Assembly: GCF_900445255.1 (NCBI RefSeq)
Contig: NZ_UAPU01000007.1
Location: 1 to 64,000 of the forward strand
Source: Anaerobiospirillum thomasii
GTDB lineage: Bacteria > Pseudomonadota > Gammaproteobacteria > Enterobacterales > Succinivibrionaceae
Reading direction: 5' to 3'
Length of the DNA stretch: 64,000 nucleotides
Shown: positions 21,999 through 32,701 of the stretch, one piece after another
Layout of the letters: each line of letters opens with the position of its first letter
How positions within the stretch are numbered: the first letter of the stretch is position 1
Program-made: the position numbers and the translations under genes
Notes under the pieces: model-generated
Told to the model about the DNA's origin: nothing
Database searches by the model: none
What the model saw: the letters and a program-made list of their open reading frames with translations, nothing else

Positions 21999-24395
21999 TT
22001 AAAAATCAGAGCTAAAGGCATTGTCATAATTTACTATAAAATTAAGCTTATCTGACATAGAGTGCATCTGTAGTACTGACTGTCTGTCCTGCACACTAAG
22101 CTCATCAAAGATAATATAGACAAGGCGTGATGAGACATCATCTGCACTGTATTCATTGACACCCTTATCAGTATTGCCATCAGCACTGCCATCAGTGGCA
22201 GTCTCTACACTCTTATTTACCGCAGATGCAGGTTTTATAAGATCTGTAAAGATAGCCTCATGCTTTTTAAACACATCCTCATCAATACAGATCTTATCTG
22301 CCTTTTCAATGGCACTTTCATCATAATCAGCAAGCTTTAATATAACATTGGCAAAGCCTGCAGCCTTAAGCTTTTCGTACTGACTTAAAGATGAGGCCAT
22401 AAGAGCTACATTCTTGTAAGATAACAGATCCTCAAGCATAGAGATCTCAGCCTTGTCATCAAGTGCAAAAATAACCCTGGTATCCTTGTTATAGAGCTTG
22501 TGCATATACTCTTTATCGCCTATGAAGTCATCATCATAGTCCTTAAGTGCTCTTACAAAGATCTTACCGTCATGGGTTATGGTATCAACATGCAATGTTT
22601 CATAACCCTTGGAGATAAGACTGTTGGCCTTAAACAGTGAGTTGGCACTGCGTATGGCTATTCTTTTTACAAGAGGATCAAGTGCTGTAATATTGGCTAT
22701 ATATTCAGGATCGTTGGCTACCTTTGTATCCTTGATAATAGTTATATCCTGCTCATTGCCCATGTCAAAGGACATATTGGCAGCAGAGAGCTTATAATTT
22801 ACAGCAGAGCTTTTAATTTGCATCAGATCGAGCATAAAATCATAAAGAGTGTCATTGGTGACAATCTTATTCTTATTACGCTCCATGGCATAAAAGCTTG
22901 ATGGATATTCCTTTACAAAACTATCTGAGACATTGACTATAAAAGGAATACGGCTCATGGCATAGGAAAACTGAGCCACATTGTGACGTCCTACATGGGC
23001 ATTGTTCTGTACAGCCTTGCCCACGGCGTCATAATGTATGGCCTCGGCATGATCTGAATAGTAAATAAAGGCTCTGTAATCCTCACGTGTGGCAAAAAGA
23101 TCATAAAGCTCATTTAAAAACTCATCATTGTATTTTACAGCTGTAACATAATTGTCATAGGCTGTGGCTTTATCTAAAGCCATGTTTACAACATTGGCAT
23201 CAAGAGACAGACTGCCAAGCTGTGAGGCATCATTGATTTTAATTACAGGATAGTTCTCAGGAAAACGATTATAGTATGGCGAGTGATTGCCCATAATATG
23301 CACAATAACAAAGTTGTTCTGGCTGCTGTCAAGTGAGTCAAAGACCTTCTTTAACTGCGGAAGTAAAACCTTGTCAGGCTTTTGTGAATAGGAGCCGTCA
23401 AAGACATAGTTGGTGGTAAAAAATGAATTGTCAGCAAGGCTTGAGATGGCGCCTACAGGTGTATCTGCATTGCCGTTTTTGACCTGATTTGAAATCCAGT
23501 GTGTCACCATGCCGCTCTTTTTGGCCATGGAAATTAAATTCTCGCCCTCAGGAAAGATAAGGCCTGTTACAAAATTACCCTGTGAGAATGAGGCTGTAAT
23601 AGATGGCACTGTATTTACAAAGCTTGAATAGGCATTGTTAAATACCACTGTATTATCTAAACTGCCAAGCCTTGATAAAAAAGGAGTATTATCTATAGAT
23701 CTGTTATAAAGCCCCATATTGTCACGACAGAGTGACTCGCCAATGACCAGAACATAAAGCTCGCCCTTTTTGCTTTTATAGGCATTTGATACAGAGGCAC
23801 TTTCTAGCTTCTGCGTCAGAGCATGAAAAGTGTCAATCTTGCTTTGCAGATCTGAGACCATTAGTCTGTAATATTTAAAAGGTCTTAGCTGTGTGGTGAT
23901 AATGACACTGGCTATAATAAATATAAAGGCAAAAAACACTGCTGTATTTTTATAGACAATCTTTTTGCCCGCAGCTCTAAAATACAGAAATACAAGTGTT
24001 AAAAGAGTTGCTGCTAGACTCAATGCTCCATAGAGCAGAGTATTTTCATTTATAAGATAATGCTCGGCAAAGTCATAAAGCTCCTCAACATTTGACTGAG
24101 CAATAGCTACTATGTCATCGCCTGTAAAAAATGAATCTATGCTGGTGTAATAGACATAGGATACAGCTGTTGATACAGAAAAAACAGATAGTATCAGCGT
24201 CCAGATAAGAGCGCTTTTATGCCATCTGGCTCTTATGAGCAGATAGACAGCGCTCCAGCCTAATATGCCTATGATAAAAGGTCTTATAAAATCAGTAGGC
24301 AGATGCCTGCCAGTTATCTTTAAAGAAAAATAACCTAAAGCCAGAGCATTGATAATTATCAGTAATGTAGATAAAGAGCTTTTAAAAAAAGACAT
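21999..24395 (-). CDS. Phosphoethanolamine transferase-like sulfatase-fold membrane enzyme with extra C-terminal domain
   Basis: Five N-terminal transmembrane helices are followed by a periplasmic alkaline-phosphatase-superfamily domain (about residues 220-540) of the EptA/CptA type. It shows VLVIGESLCRDNMGLYNR, NTVPSITAS with the candidate nucleophile Thr, HIMGNHSPY, and YYSDHAEA / GRHN metal motifs. Such enzymes add phosphoethanolamine to lipid A or core sugars. About 250 further residues after the catalytic domain form an alpha/beta region that I do not recognise. ATG 24395 is chosen because GGAG lies 7 bases upstream. It is a single leftward gene. Confidence 0.75.
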   Translation of the reverse strand: MSFFKSSLSTLLIIINALALGYFSLKITGRHLPTDFIRPFIIGILGWSAVYLLIRARWHKSALIWTLILSVFSVSTAVSYVYYTSIDSFFTGDDIVAIAQSNVEELYDFAEHYLINENTLLYGALSLAATLLTLVFLYFRAAGKKIVYKNTAVFFAFIFIIASVIITTQLRPFKYYRLMVSDLQSKIDTFHALTQKLESASVSNAYKSKKGELYVLVIGESLCRDNMGLYNRSIDNTPFLSRLGSLDNTVVFNNAYSSFVNTVPSITASFSQGNFVTGLIFPEGENLISMAKKSGMVTHWISNQVKNGNADTPVGAISSLADNSFFTTNYVFDGSYSQKPDKVLLPQLKKVFDSLDSSQNNFVIVHIMGNHSPYYNRFPENYPVIKINDASQLGSLSLDANVVNMALDKATAYDNYVTAVKYNDEFLNELYDLFATREDYRAFIYYSDHAEAIHYDAVGKAVQNNAHVGRHNVAQFSYAMSRIPFIVNVSDSFVKEYPSSFYAMERNKNKIVTNDTLYDFMLDLMQIKSSAVNYKLSAANMSFDMGNEQDITIIKDTKVANDPEYIANITALDPLVKRIAIRSANSLFKANSLISKGYETLHVDTITHDGKIFVRALKDYDDDFIGDKEYMHKLYNKDTRVIFALDDKAEISMLEDLLSYKNVALMASSLSQYEKLKAAGFANVILKLADYDESAIEKADKICIDEDVFKKHEAIFTDLIKPASAVNKSVETATDGSADGNTDKGVNEYSADDVSSRLVYIIFDELSVQDRQSVLQMHSMSDKLNFIVNYDNAFSSDF

Positions 24396-24448
24396 GCAAT
24401 ACTCCAAGAGGATAAAATTTTATTATTTTTATAAAAAATATTCAGTCT

Positions 24449-24697
24449 TTAATAAAAATCATCCTTTATCTCATCACCCATTTCACCCAGCTCATCTACA
24501 AAATCAGATGCAGCCTCCTTGGAGCCTGAATAGACATTTTTAGCGCCTCTGACCACACCCTTGCCAAAATTTTTTGCATCAGATCCTGCCTGAGAGGCTG
24601 CATGCGAAAAGTCACTTTTAAGCTCTGAGCGCTTTGATGCAGAGCATCCTGCGCACAAAGCTGCACTAATACATAAAACAAGACATATTTTATTCAT
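24449..24697 (-). CDS. Small lipoprotein (82 aa)
   Basis: The signal peptide (MNKICLVLCISAALCAGC) ends in a lipobox LCAGC, predicting a lipid-modified Cys at about 18. The mature part is Ser/Ala/Lys-rich, helical, with repeats like AKNFGKGVVRGAKNVYSGSKEAASDF, reminiscent of small entericidin-like or YtxH-like envelope lipoproteins. Function is unknown. It lies upstream of the EptA-like gene with a 50-base gap. Confidence 0.6.
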   Translation of the reverse strand: MNKICLVLCISAALCAGCSASKRSELKSDFSHAASQAGSDAKNFGKGVVRGAKNVYSGSKEAASDFVDELGEMGDEIKDDFY

Positions 24698-24910
24698 ATT
24701 GCACCAGGCGTCCTTTATATCTTTAGTACCAGGATAAGAACGCTCTCTCCTTTAAAAATCTGAATATACCACTCATGCTGCCTGTTCTTTTAATCACTAT
24801 ATAATCAAAAAAGAAGGCAGCACTTTTAATTTGTGATTTTAAGAGTATGTATAAAATTCAGCGTACTGATGCTCCAAATACTTAAAGCCTGTTACATACT
24901 CTGTATAAGA

Positions 24911-26596
<1,686 letters not shown>

Positions 26597-26597
<1 letters not shown>

Positions 26598-27691
26598 TAA
26601 AGTCCGCCCTGACGAGCCATTTCTGCCAGCTGCTCGGCCTGATACTCTTCAATTACAGGTTTTAACAGAAGATCAAGATTGCCTTCCATAACCTCTGAGA
26701 GGCGGTATAAAGTCAGATTGATGCGATGATCGGTAACACGTGACTGCGGAAAGTTGTAGGTTCTGATTCTATCTGATCTGTCACCTGAACTTAAAATGCT
26801 GTTACGGACCTCATCCTGCTCGGCGCGGCGTTTGTCCTCTTCAAGCTTGGCAAGACGTGAGACTAAAACAGCCATGGCCTTTTCTCGGTTGCGATGCTGT
26901 GATCTTTCATCCTGACACTCAACTACAATACCTGTAGGATTGTGGGTAATACGGATGGCAGAATCGGTTTTATTAATATGCTGACCACCGGCACCTGAGG
27001 CTCTGAAAGTATCAATACGCAGATCGGCCGGATTGATTTCAGGGGCCTTTGAAGGTGGAATCTCAGGCAGAACCATTACAGTACAGGCTGAGGTGTGGAC
27101 ACGACCCTGAGCTTCAGTCTCTGGTACACGCTGTACACGGTGACCGCCTGATTCAAATTTCATAAAGCCATAGGCACCATCGCCTGACATCTTGGCAATA
27201 ATTTCCTTGACGCCGCCGACTTCACCCTCGCTTTTAGATACAATTTCAAGCTGCCAGCCTTTTGATTCAACATATTTGCTGTAAGCTCTGAACAGTTCGC
27301 CTGCAAACAGAGCAGCCTCGTCACCGCCGGTGCCGGCTCTGATTTCCAAAAAGCAGTTGCAGTCATCTTTTTCATCATGCGGCAGCAGTAAAATCTGCAG
27401 CTCCTGCTCAAGCTGAGCCTCTCTTTGTCTGGTAGGCTCAAGCTCTTCTGCGGCCATCTCTTTCATGTCCTCATCGTCGCCATCTAGCATCATCTGCATC
27501 TCGGCTACGTCATCTGAGGCTCTTTTGTAATCTCTGTAGGTGTCAACTAAAACCTGTAGGCGTGAATATTCCTTGTTTAACTCACGAAATTTATCCTGAT
27601 CGGCTATGATTTCAGGCTGGCTGATTAACTGTTCAACCTCCTGATGACGCTCGACAAGAGCATCGAGCTTACGAAGAATACTGTCTTGCAT
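26597..27691 (-). CDS. prfA: Peptide chain release factor 1
   Basis: RF1 terminates translation at UAA and UAG. The 364-residue protein carries the class I release-factor signature [18 protein letters not shown] with the catalytic GGQ, preceded by [12 protein letters not shown]. Length is standard. It leads the prfA-prmC-kdsA operon; no hemA gene is upstream, yfbV being the neighbour instead. Confidence 0.96.
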
Positions 27692-27751
27692 ATTTCTTAT
27701 AACTTTTTTGACTTAAAATTTAACTTACCTAAAAAGCCATATTGTAACAAA

Positions 27752-28210
27752 TCAGAGCATATTTAGAAAATCTTTATTAGGTTGTGTGCGCAGTGCCGCA
27801 TTCAAAGCCAGCACAAAATCATACATAACAGGATCAGCAGGACACGGTCTTTGTGTCAGATCGCATATATTGTGCATAATAGCCTTTTGTCTGCTGTTTA
27901 ATTTAAGATTTGATCTTTTGTCATACCACAGATAGGCCTGCAGCGGTATAAGAGCAATAAACAGGACACAGCAGATAGCCACGGCATAATTGTTCTTGAG
28001 CGTAAAAAGAAAATCAACGCCTTTGAGTCCTCCGCCCATGACAAAGGTCCAGACTATGATAAAAACTATAAAAGGCGGCCAGAGTTTGGCCCCAAGAGCC
28101 AGGGTGCGTCTGACCCTAAGCTCTGGAAAAATGGCTACAAGCACCCTCTCCTCAGGCCAGAGGGCCATATACTCACGCCCTCTTGCTATTCTTTTAAAAA
28201 ATCCTGCCAT
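27752..28210 (-). CDS. yfbV: UPF0208 family membrane protein YfbV
   Basis: The 152-residue protein has the YfbV pattern: FFKRIARGREYMALWPEERVL at the start, two transmembrane helices, and a conserved end with QKAIMHNICDLTQRPCPADP. ATG 28210 is chosen because the family starts with this residue. In Escherichia coli yfbV adjoins ackA-pta; here pta is divergent next door and ackA is absent from the window. Function is unknown apart from proposed roles at the inner membrane. Confidence 0.85.
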   Translation of the reverse strand: MAGFFKRIARGREYMALWPEERVLVAIFPELRVRRTLALGAKLWPPFIVFIIVWTFVMGGGLKGVDFLFTLKNNYAVAICCVLFIALIPLQAYLWYDKRSNLKLNSRQKAIMHNICDLTQRPCPADPVMYDFVLALNAALRTQPNKDFLNML

Positions 28211-28668
28211 AGAAATTAAATACACCACAAGAAAATATATAAGCTTTACTGCAAAGACAGTTATTATAAATTATGTGCACACAAATGTAAGATTTAATAA
28301 AATAAGGACAGTACAGGCCACCAGTCTGTATCCTTTTATACCCTGCCTCCCATTTAATATGTCCCTGCCGCCACTGATGCGCACTGTGAGCAAAGAGCAA
28401 AAAAGGCCTAAGAGTCATATGAAGCTGATTTTATAGTATGACCTTATTCACACATTTAAAATAAGTTCTTATTTAACAGATATTTAGTTATTAAATTTAC
28501 TTAATAAAGTAAGTTTAAATAAATACTAGCACTTTTATGTATAACGTATTGTTTTTAATGGTATTTTTATATATTTATCGCTTTATTTTTATAAACATTA
28601 AAGCCATTTGCATAAGATAGGAGTATATTTTTTACATTGTGTAAATTATTAATTAATTGGAGTTAATT
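28211..28668. promoter_or_regulatory. AT-rich divergent region between yfbV and pta
   Basis: No convincing gene lies in these 458 bases. Two palindromes stand out: TTACTT-AATA-AAGTAA (28497-28512) and TTTACA-TTG-TGTAAA (28631-28645), the latter 23 bases before the pta start and so likely in its leader or over its promoter. The yfbV and pta promoters must both lie here, but no single -35/-10 pair is clear. Confidence 0.45.
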
Positions 28669-30651
28669 GTGGCCAATTCAGTAATGCTAGTTCCTGTTGG
28701 TGCTTCAACAGGTATCTTCCCTGCAAGTTTAGGTCTTGTCAAAGCTTTAGAGAATAAAGGTTTAAAAGCTCAGCTTTTCCGTCCAGTTGAGAGCTGCAAG
28801 AATGTTTGTGAAAAAGGCTATGCTCTTAGCAAGCGTATTGCCAGAAAGATGATTGCAGATAATCTAAAAACTGAGCTTTTAGAGCTTGTTGTTGAAAACT
28901 ACAAAAAACTCCTTGCAGCTACTGATGCCAGTGTAGTTGTGGTTGAGGGTGTTCAGATTGAGGGTATTGCCCAGCATGAGCTCAACGCTGCCATCTGCCA
29001 TGCTCTTGATGCAAGAATCATTACTGTAACCATGGGCACCTGCGGCAAGGCTGCCAACAATGTCAAAATGGCCTTAAAATACTTCGGTCAGGCCGGCCTC
29101 AAGCGCCACCTTGGCACTGTTGTATTAAATGACAATGCTCCAAAGGATGCCTCAGGTACCAAGATTTTAACCTTAGCAGGCTGCGGCTGTGACAATGCCT
29201 GTTCAGCTACCAAGACCTGCTCATGTTTAGCAGATAGCCGCCCACTTGAGAACATTCTGTGCTCAATTCCATACACCAAGGAAAACTATGGTCTGCGCGC
29301 CTGCGATCTTAACGCACAGCTTGATGGCTCAACTCTTGAGGGTGATGGCTCAGTTCGCGTCTACAAATTAGTCTTCAATGCCATGGACGCTGCAGCTCAC
29401 CACGTACTTGTAACCGACAGATGCGAAGAGACCAATGCCGGTGTTGTAGTACTGACCTCAGGTACACAAAATACCTATAAGGGCAAGACTGTTATTTCAA
29501 CCAAGGCCTCTTTATGGCAGGTAGTCAAGGCTTTAGGCTCTATTGCCCCTGAGATTAATGCCGATGATAAGGAGCGCATTGACTTTGCTGCCGCCTTTGG
29601 TGCCAAGTACTATACAGATGAGATTTTAGATACTGTTGTAAAGGATGATGCTGATCGCATTCCTCTCATGTCACCTGCAGCCTTCCGCTACAAGTTAACC
29701 GAGCTGGCCCGTGCCGCCCACAAGAGAATTGCTCTGCCTGAGGGTGATGAGCCACGTACAGTATGTGCAGCCTCCAAGGTTGCCAAGATGGGTATTGCCA
29801 CCCCAGTACTCTTTGGCAAGAAGGAAACTATCTTAAATGTAGCCAAAGAACAGGGCGTAACCTTAGATGACGGCGTTGAGTTTATCGATCCTGATGAGGT
29901 ACGCGCCAACTATGTAGATCGTCTTGTTGAGCTGCGCAAATCAAAGGGCATGACACCAGAGCAGGCTTTAGAGATGCTGCAGGATAATGTAGCCCTGGCC
30001 ACCATGCTGCTTGAGCGCAATGAGGTTGACGGTCTGGTGTCAGGTGCTGTACACACTACTGCCAATACCATTCGTCCACCACTGCAGATTATCAAGACTG
30101 CACCTAATGCCTCACTGGTATCATCAGTATTCTTTATGCTGATGCCAGAGCAGGTCTATGTCTTTGGTGACTGTGCCATCAATCCAAATCCAAAACCAGA
30201 GGAAATTGCCGAGATTGCCATTCAGTCTGCAGATACTGCCAAGACCTTTGGTATTGACCCACGCGTAGCCATGGTAACCTACTCAACCGGTACCTCAGGC
30301 AAAGGTCCTGATATTGATACTGTAGTTGAGGCTACACGTATTGCCAAGGAGAAGAGACCTGATCTGAACATCGACGGTCCTCTGCAGTACGATGCTGCTG
30401 TTATGGAAGATGTAGCAGCTCAGAAGGCTCCAAAATCAACTGTTGCAGGTAAAGCAACTGTCTTTATCTTCCCATCTTTAGAGGTTGGCAACGTTGTATA
30501 CAAGGCTGTTCAGAGATCTGCTGATCTTGTATCTATCGGCCCTATGCTACAGGGTATGAGAAAGCCTGTAAATGATCTCTCACGTGGTGCTTTAGTAGAT
30601 GATATTATCTACACTATTGCCATCACAGCCATTCAGGCCACACAGCAGTAA
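28669..30651 (+). CDS. pta: Phosphate acetyltransferase
   Basis: Pta converts acetyl-CoA and phosphate to acetyl phosphate, the first step of ATP-yielding acetate formation. The 660-residue protein is the long type: an N-terminal BioD-like P-loop domain (LVPVGASTGIFPASLGLV), a DRTGG-like middle domain, and a C-terminal PTA_PTB catalytic domain (about 340-660, with KRIALPEGDEPRT, VSGAVHTTANTIRPPLQI and ATVFIFPSLEVGN). GTG 28669 is chosen because GGAG lies 6 bases upstream. An unusual cluster of seven cysteines (about residues 171-187) interrupts the N-terminal part. Its usual partner ackA is not nearby. Confidence 0.93.
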   Translation: MANSVMLVPVGASTGIFPASLGLVKALENKGLKAQLFRPVESCKNVCEKGYALSKRIARKMIADNLKTELLELVVENYKKLLAATDASVVVVEGVQIEGIAQHELNAAICHALDARIITVTMGTCGKAANNVKMALKYFGQAGLKRHLGTVVLNDNAPKDASGTKILTLAGCGCDNACSATKTCSCLADSRPLENILCSIPYTKENYGLRACDLNAQLDGSTLEGDGSVRVYKLVFNAMDAAAHHVLVTDRCEETNAGVVVLTSGTQNTYKGKTVISTKASLWQVVKALGSIAPEINADDKERIDFAAAFGAKYYTDEILDTVVKDDADRIPLMSPAAFRYKLTELARAAHKRIALPEGDEPRTVCAASKVAKMGIATPVLFGKKETILNVAKEQGVTLDDGVEFIDPDEVRANYVDRLVELRKSKGMTPEQALEMLQDNVALATMLLERNEVDGLVSGAVHTTANTIRPPLQIIKTAPNASLVSSVFFMLMPEQVYVFGDCAINPNPKPEEIAEIAIQSADTAKTFGIDPRVAMVTYSTGTSGKGPDIDTVVEATRIAKEKRPDLNIDGPLQYDAAVMEDVAAQKAPKSTVAGKATVFIFPSLEVGNVVYKAVQRSADLVSIGPMLQGMRKPVNDLSRGALVDDIIYTIAITAIQATQQ

Positions 30652-30670
30652 TTTAAAGAATTACCAACTC

Positions 30671-30700
30671 AAAGCCACATCATTGCGATGTGGCTTTTTC
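30671..30700 (+). terminator. Terminator of pta
   Basis: AAAGCCACATC (30671-30681) pairs with GATGTGGCTTT (30687-30697), followed by further T residues. Confidence 0.85.
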
Positions 30701-30735
30701 ATTTGGCGCAGGATAAAAGTGCGCATGTACACAAA

Positions 30736-30760
30736 TGCCCTGCTGTATAACAACAGGGCA
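30736..30760 (-). terminator. Hairpin at the original 3' end of the srf locus
   Basis: TGCCCTG (30736-30742) pairs with CAGGGCA (30754-30760). Before the IS insertion it would have lain about 35 bases beyond the stop of the lipoprotein gene now ending at 36721, so it is the likely terminator of that operon. The trailing T-run on the minus strand is short. Confidence 0.45.
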
Positions 30761-30866
30761 CCTAGTTTTAATCTTTTTATTTAAGATTAACTATGATGCC
30801 ACAATTAGATCCTAAATCCCCAAATTAATTATAGGGTAACATAATGGGGTAGCGTTATAATACCAT

Positions 30867-30911
30867 AAAACTAGCATAAACAAGCGATTTTGAGACTTAT
30901 ATGCTAGTTTT
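30867..30911 (+). terminator. Leader hairpin with T-run ahead of the IS transposase gene
   Basis: AAAACTAGCATA (30867-30878) pairs with TATGCTAGTTTT (30900-30911) and is followed by more T. It could stop read-through transcription entering from outside, a known safeguard in insertion sequences. Confidence 0.55.
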
Positions 30912-30960
30912 TTTATGCACTTTATGATACCCTATAAATATATTTAATGGAGTATCATAT

Positions 30961-31566
30961 ATGCTGTACACTGATGTTTCTATATCTTTACCTAATGACT
31001 CTAGATATGAGCTTCATAGGCAAAAAAAAGGCCAGACCTATGTAAAGTATCGCATTAAGAGCTATCGCGTTGATGGTAAGCTTAAGCATGATAGACTTTT
31101 AATTGGCAAGATAAGCAATGAAGATATTGAGGGAATTAAAACTTTTCATCCAAATGAGAACTACTACTCTTTTTTTAAAATCCCACTTCCTAAAATCTCA
31201 ACTGTAAAAGGTCCTGGACGGCCTTGTAAAGATATATCTACAGCGCCGGCACGTAAAGCAAACATTACGTCTTTTGGATATACCTTGGCCTGCCATTCTA
31301 TTGCAAAAGAGTATTCTCTTGATGTGATGCTTAGGAACGCATTTGGAGAGTCCATGGCTAACAAGATCCTTGCTGTAGCATCCTTCTTTGCAGCTGGTGC
31401 TCCTGGTGGGCTTTCAAACATTGATCACTTTACAGATAAACACATGTGCTTTACTGACAGCGTGATATCCTCTCAGGCTTTAAGTCAGCTTTATCGTAGT
31501 ATTAGCCTTGTTGAGTGCAATGATTTCTTTCAAGACTGGATCAAGTACTGTTGTGCCGATGACTGC
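30961..31566 (+). pseudogene. IS1634-like transposase, N-terminal part (split gene)
   Basis: These 202 codons encode the N-terminal domain (DGKLKHDRLLIGKIS, then a CKDI linker and a helical region ending FFQDWIKYCCADDC). The frame is cut exactly at the transposon boundary. Joining codon 202 to 35575 (removing the transposon and one ACTGC copy) continues without frameshift as DC-ICYDVTSIS, the first DDE aspartate motif. The split gene is therefore inactive now but was intact at insertion. Confidence 0.85.
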
Positions 31567-31690
31567 TGTCAGTGCTCTATTAATCTGTCATTAATTTAGC
31601 TCATATCTTTGTCGAGTTTTCTGCCTATCTTTTATTGATTCCTCTTGCTCTTCTTTAAAGTCACCACATTCTGCTCACTTTTTGTCAAAA
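31567..31690 (+). repeat. Transposon left end with terminal inverted repeat and TGTC sites
   Basis: TGTC motifs occur at 31567, 31586 and 31610, each followed at 7-13 bases by GCTC or a variant. Weaker copies lie near 31660 and 31684. The outer about 47 bases are the inverted partner of 35523-35569. Confidence 0.75.
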
Positions 31691-31811
31691 CCCAGTCTGG
31701 GCCTATTTTTTGTTAAAAATTTGGAAATAGAGGTTACCTTACGTTGAAAAATGCAGAAAAAGGTACAGATGCTTTGCTATGATTTAGGAAAAGACAGTTT
31801 TAGAAATGCCA

Positions 31812-31855
31812 CGGGACACTACCCTTTAGATTAGAGCCCTAAAAATAGTGTCCCG
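31812..31855 (+). promoter_or_regulatory. Perfect inverted repeat before the zinc-ribbon gene
   Basis: CGGGACACTA (31812-31821) pairs with TAGTGTCCCG (31846-31855) across 24 bases, ending 24 bases before the first transposon gene. It may be an operator or a leader stem controlling transposase expression. Confidence 0.45.
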
Positions 31856-31879
31856 CCCAAAAACGCACAAGGCGTCTTC

Positions 31880-32674
31880 ATGGCAATAATTGTAGCAGAA
31901 GAAGATACTCTTGTTAAAGAGGTATACAGAAAATCAAATAAAACCGGGAAGCGTGAGCTAGTACCAGTGCTTACGCTAAAGCCGGGCGTTGTGGTCAAAT
32001 GCCGGTATTGCGGTCAGCCTATGATACGTTATGGTATAACCGGTTATAAAAAGCATATTGAAGACATTCGCCACGGAACTCCTACAAAGATCTTTCACCT
32101 GCAGATTCTAACCTGTCCCAATAAAGAAAAATGCCGTGACATAACATCAGGCAAAGATCCTCAAGGTAACAGCAATAAAGCAACCCATGTTCTGCTGCCT
32201 GATTATGCCTGCCCAGGTTTAAGAGTACAGTCAGACACAGCAGAAGATCTTGCCAAGGCCAATAAAGAGATACAGCATTTAAAGGGACAGTTTAATCACA
32301 CTAACCTGTCATGGCCCAGAATAGAGCTATATATCTCTCAGAGTAAGCTTTTACACAAGCTCAAAGAAGAGTACGTTAATTTTAGATATTTTGTCATAAA
32401 AGCTCTTGGTCCCTTAGGAAAACACCTATCAATGCCCGTTGAAACGGTGCTATCTCATGCTCAAAATGTTTTTGAAACTTATAGTTTAAATTTTAACAGG
32501 GCACCTGTTAAAACCAGAGGCAAAGCTTTTGATATACAAGGAAAAAACAAATTTAGAATTTTTGGTGTCTACTGTTGCTCGCAGTTTGTCAACGACCCAC
32601 CCATACACCTAAAACATAATTGGGTGATCTCCTGCAATAACATGATAATCAAAGAGCCAGATGACAGCTCTTAG
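31880..32674 (+). CDS. Zinc-ribbon protein of the transposon (DUF6431-like)
   Basis: The 264-residue protein carries a Cys-rich N-terminal module: CRYCGQP (about 43-49), LTCPNKEKC (about 82-90) and YACPG, likely zinc-binding, with the HLQILTCP-THVLLPDYACPG order seen in DUF6431-type proteins. The remainder is mostly helical with a basic end. It is the first gene of the transposon. The place is where Tn7-like elements carry an endonuclease or target factor, but no TnsA nuclease motif or TniQ signature is visible. It may choose targets or bind ends; this is inference. Confidence 0.55.
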   Translation: MAIIVAEEDTLVKEVYRKSNKTGKRELVPVLTLKPGVVVKCRYCGQPMIRYGITGYKKHIEDIRHGTPTKIFHLQILTCPNKEKCRDITSGKDPQGNSNKATHVLLPDYACPGLRVQSDTAEDLAKANKEIQHLKGQFNHTNLSWPRIELYISQSKLLHKLKEEYVNFRYFVIKALGPLGKHLSMPVETVLSHAQNVFETYSLNFNRAPVKTRGKAFDIQGKNKFRIFGVYCCSQFVNDPPIHLKHNWVISCNNMIIKEPDDSS

Positions 32675-32701
32675 TCATTTGTTTTATAGGAGATTCTATA
32701 A

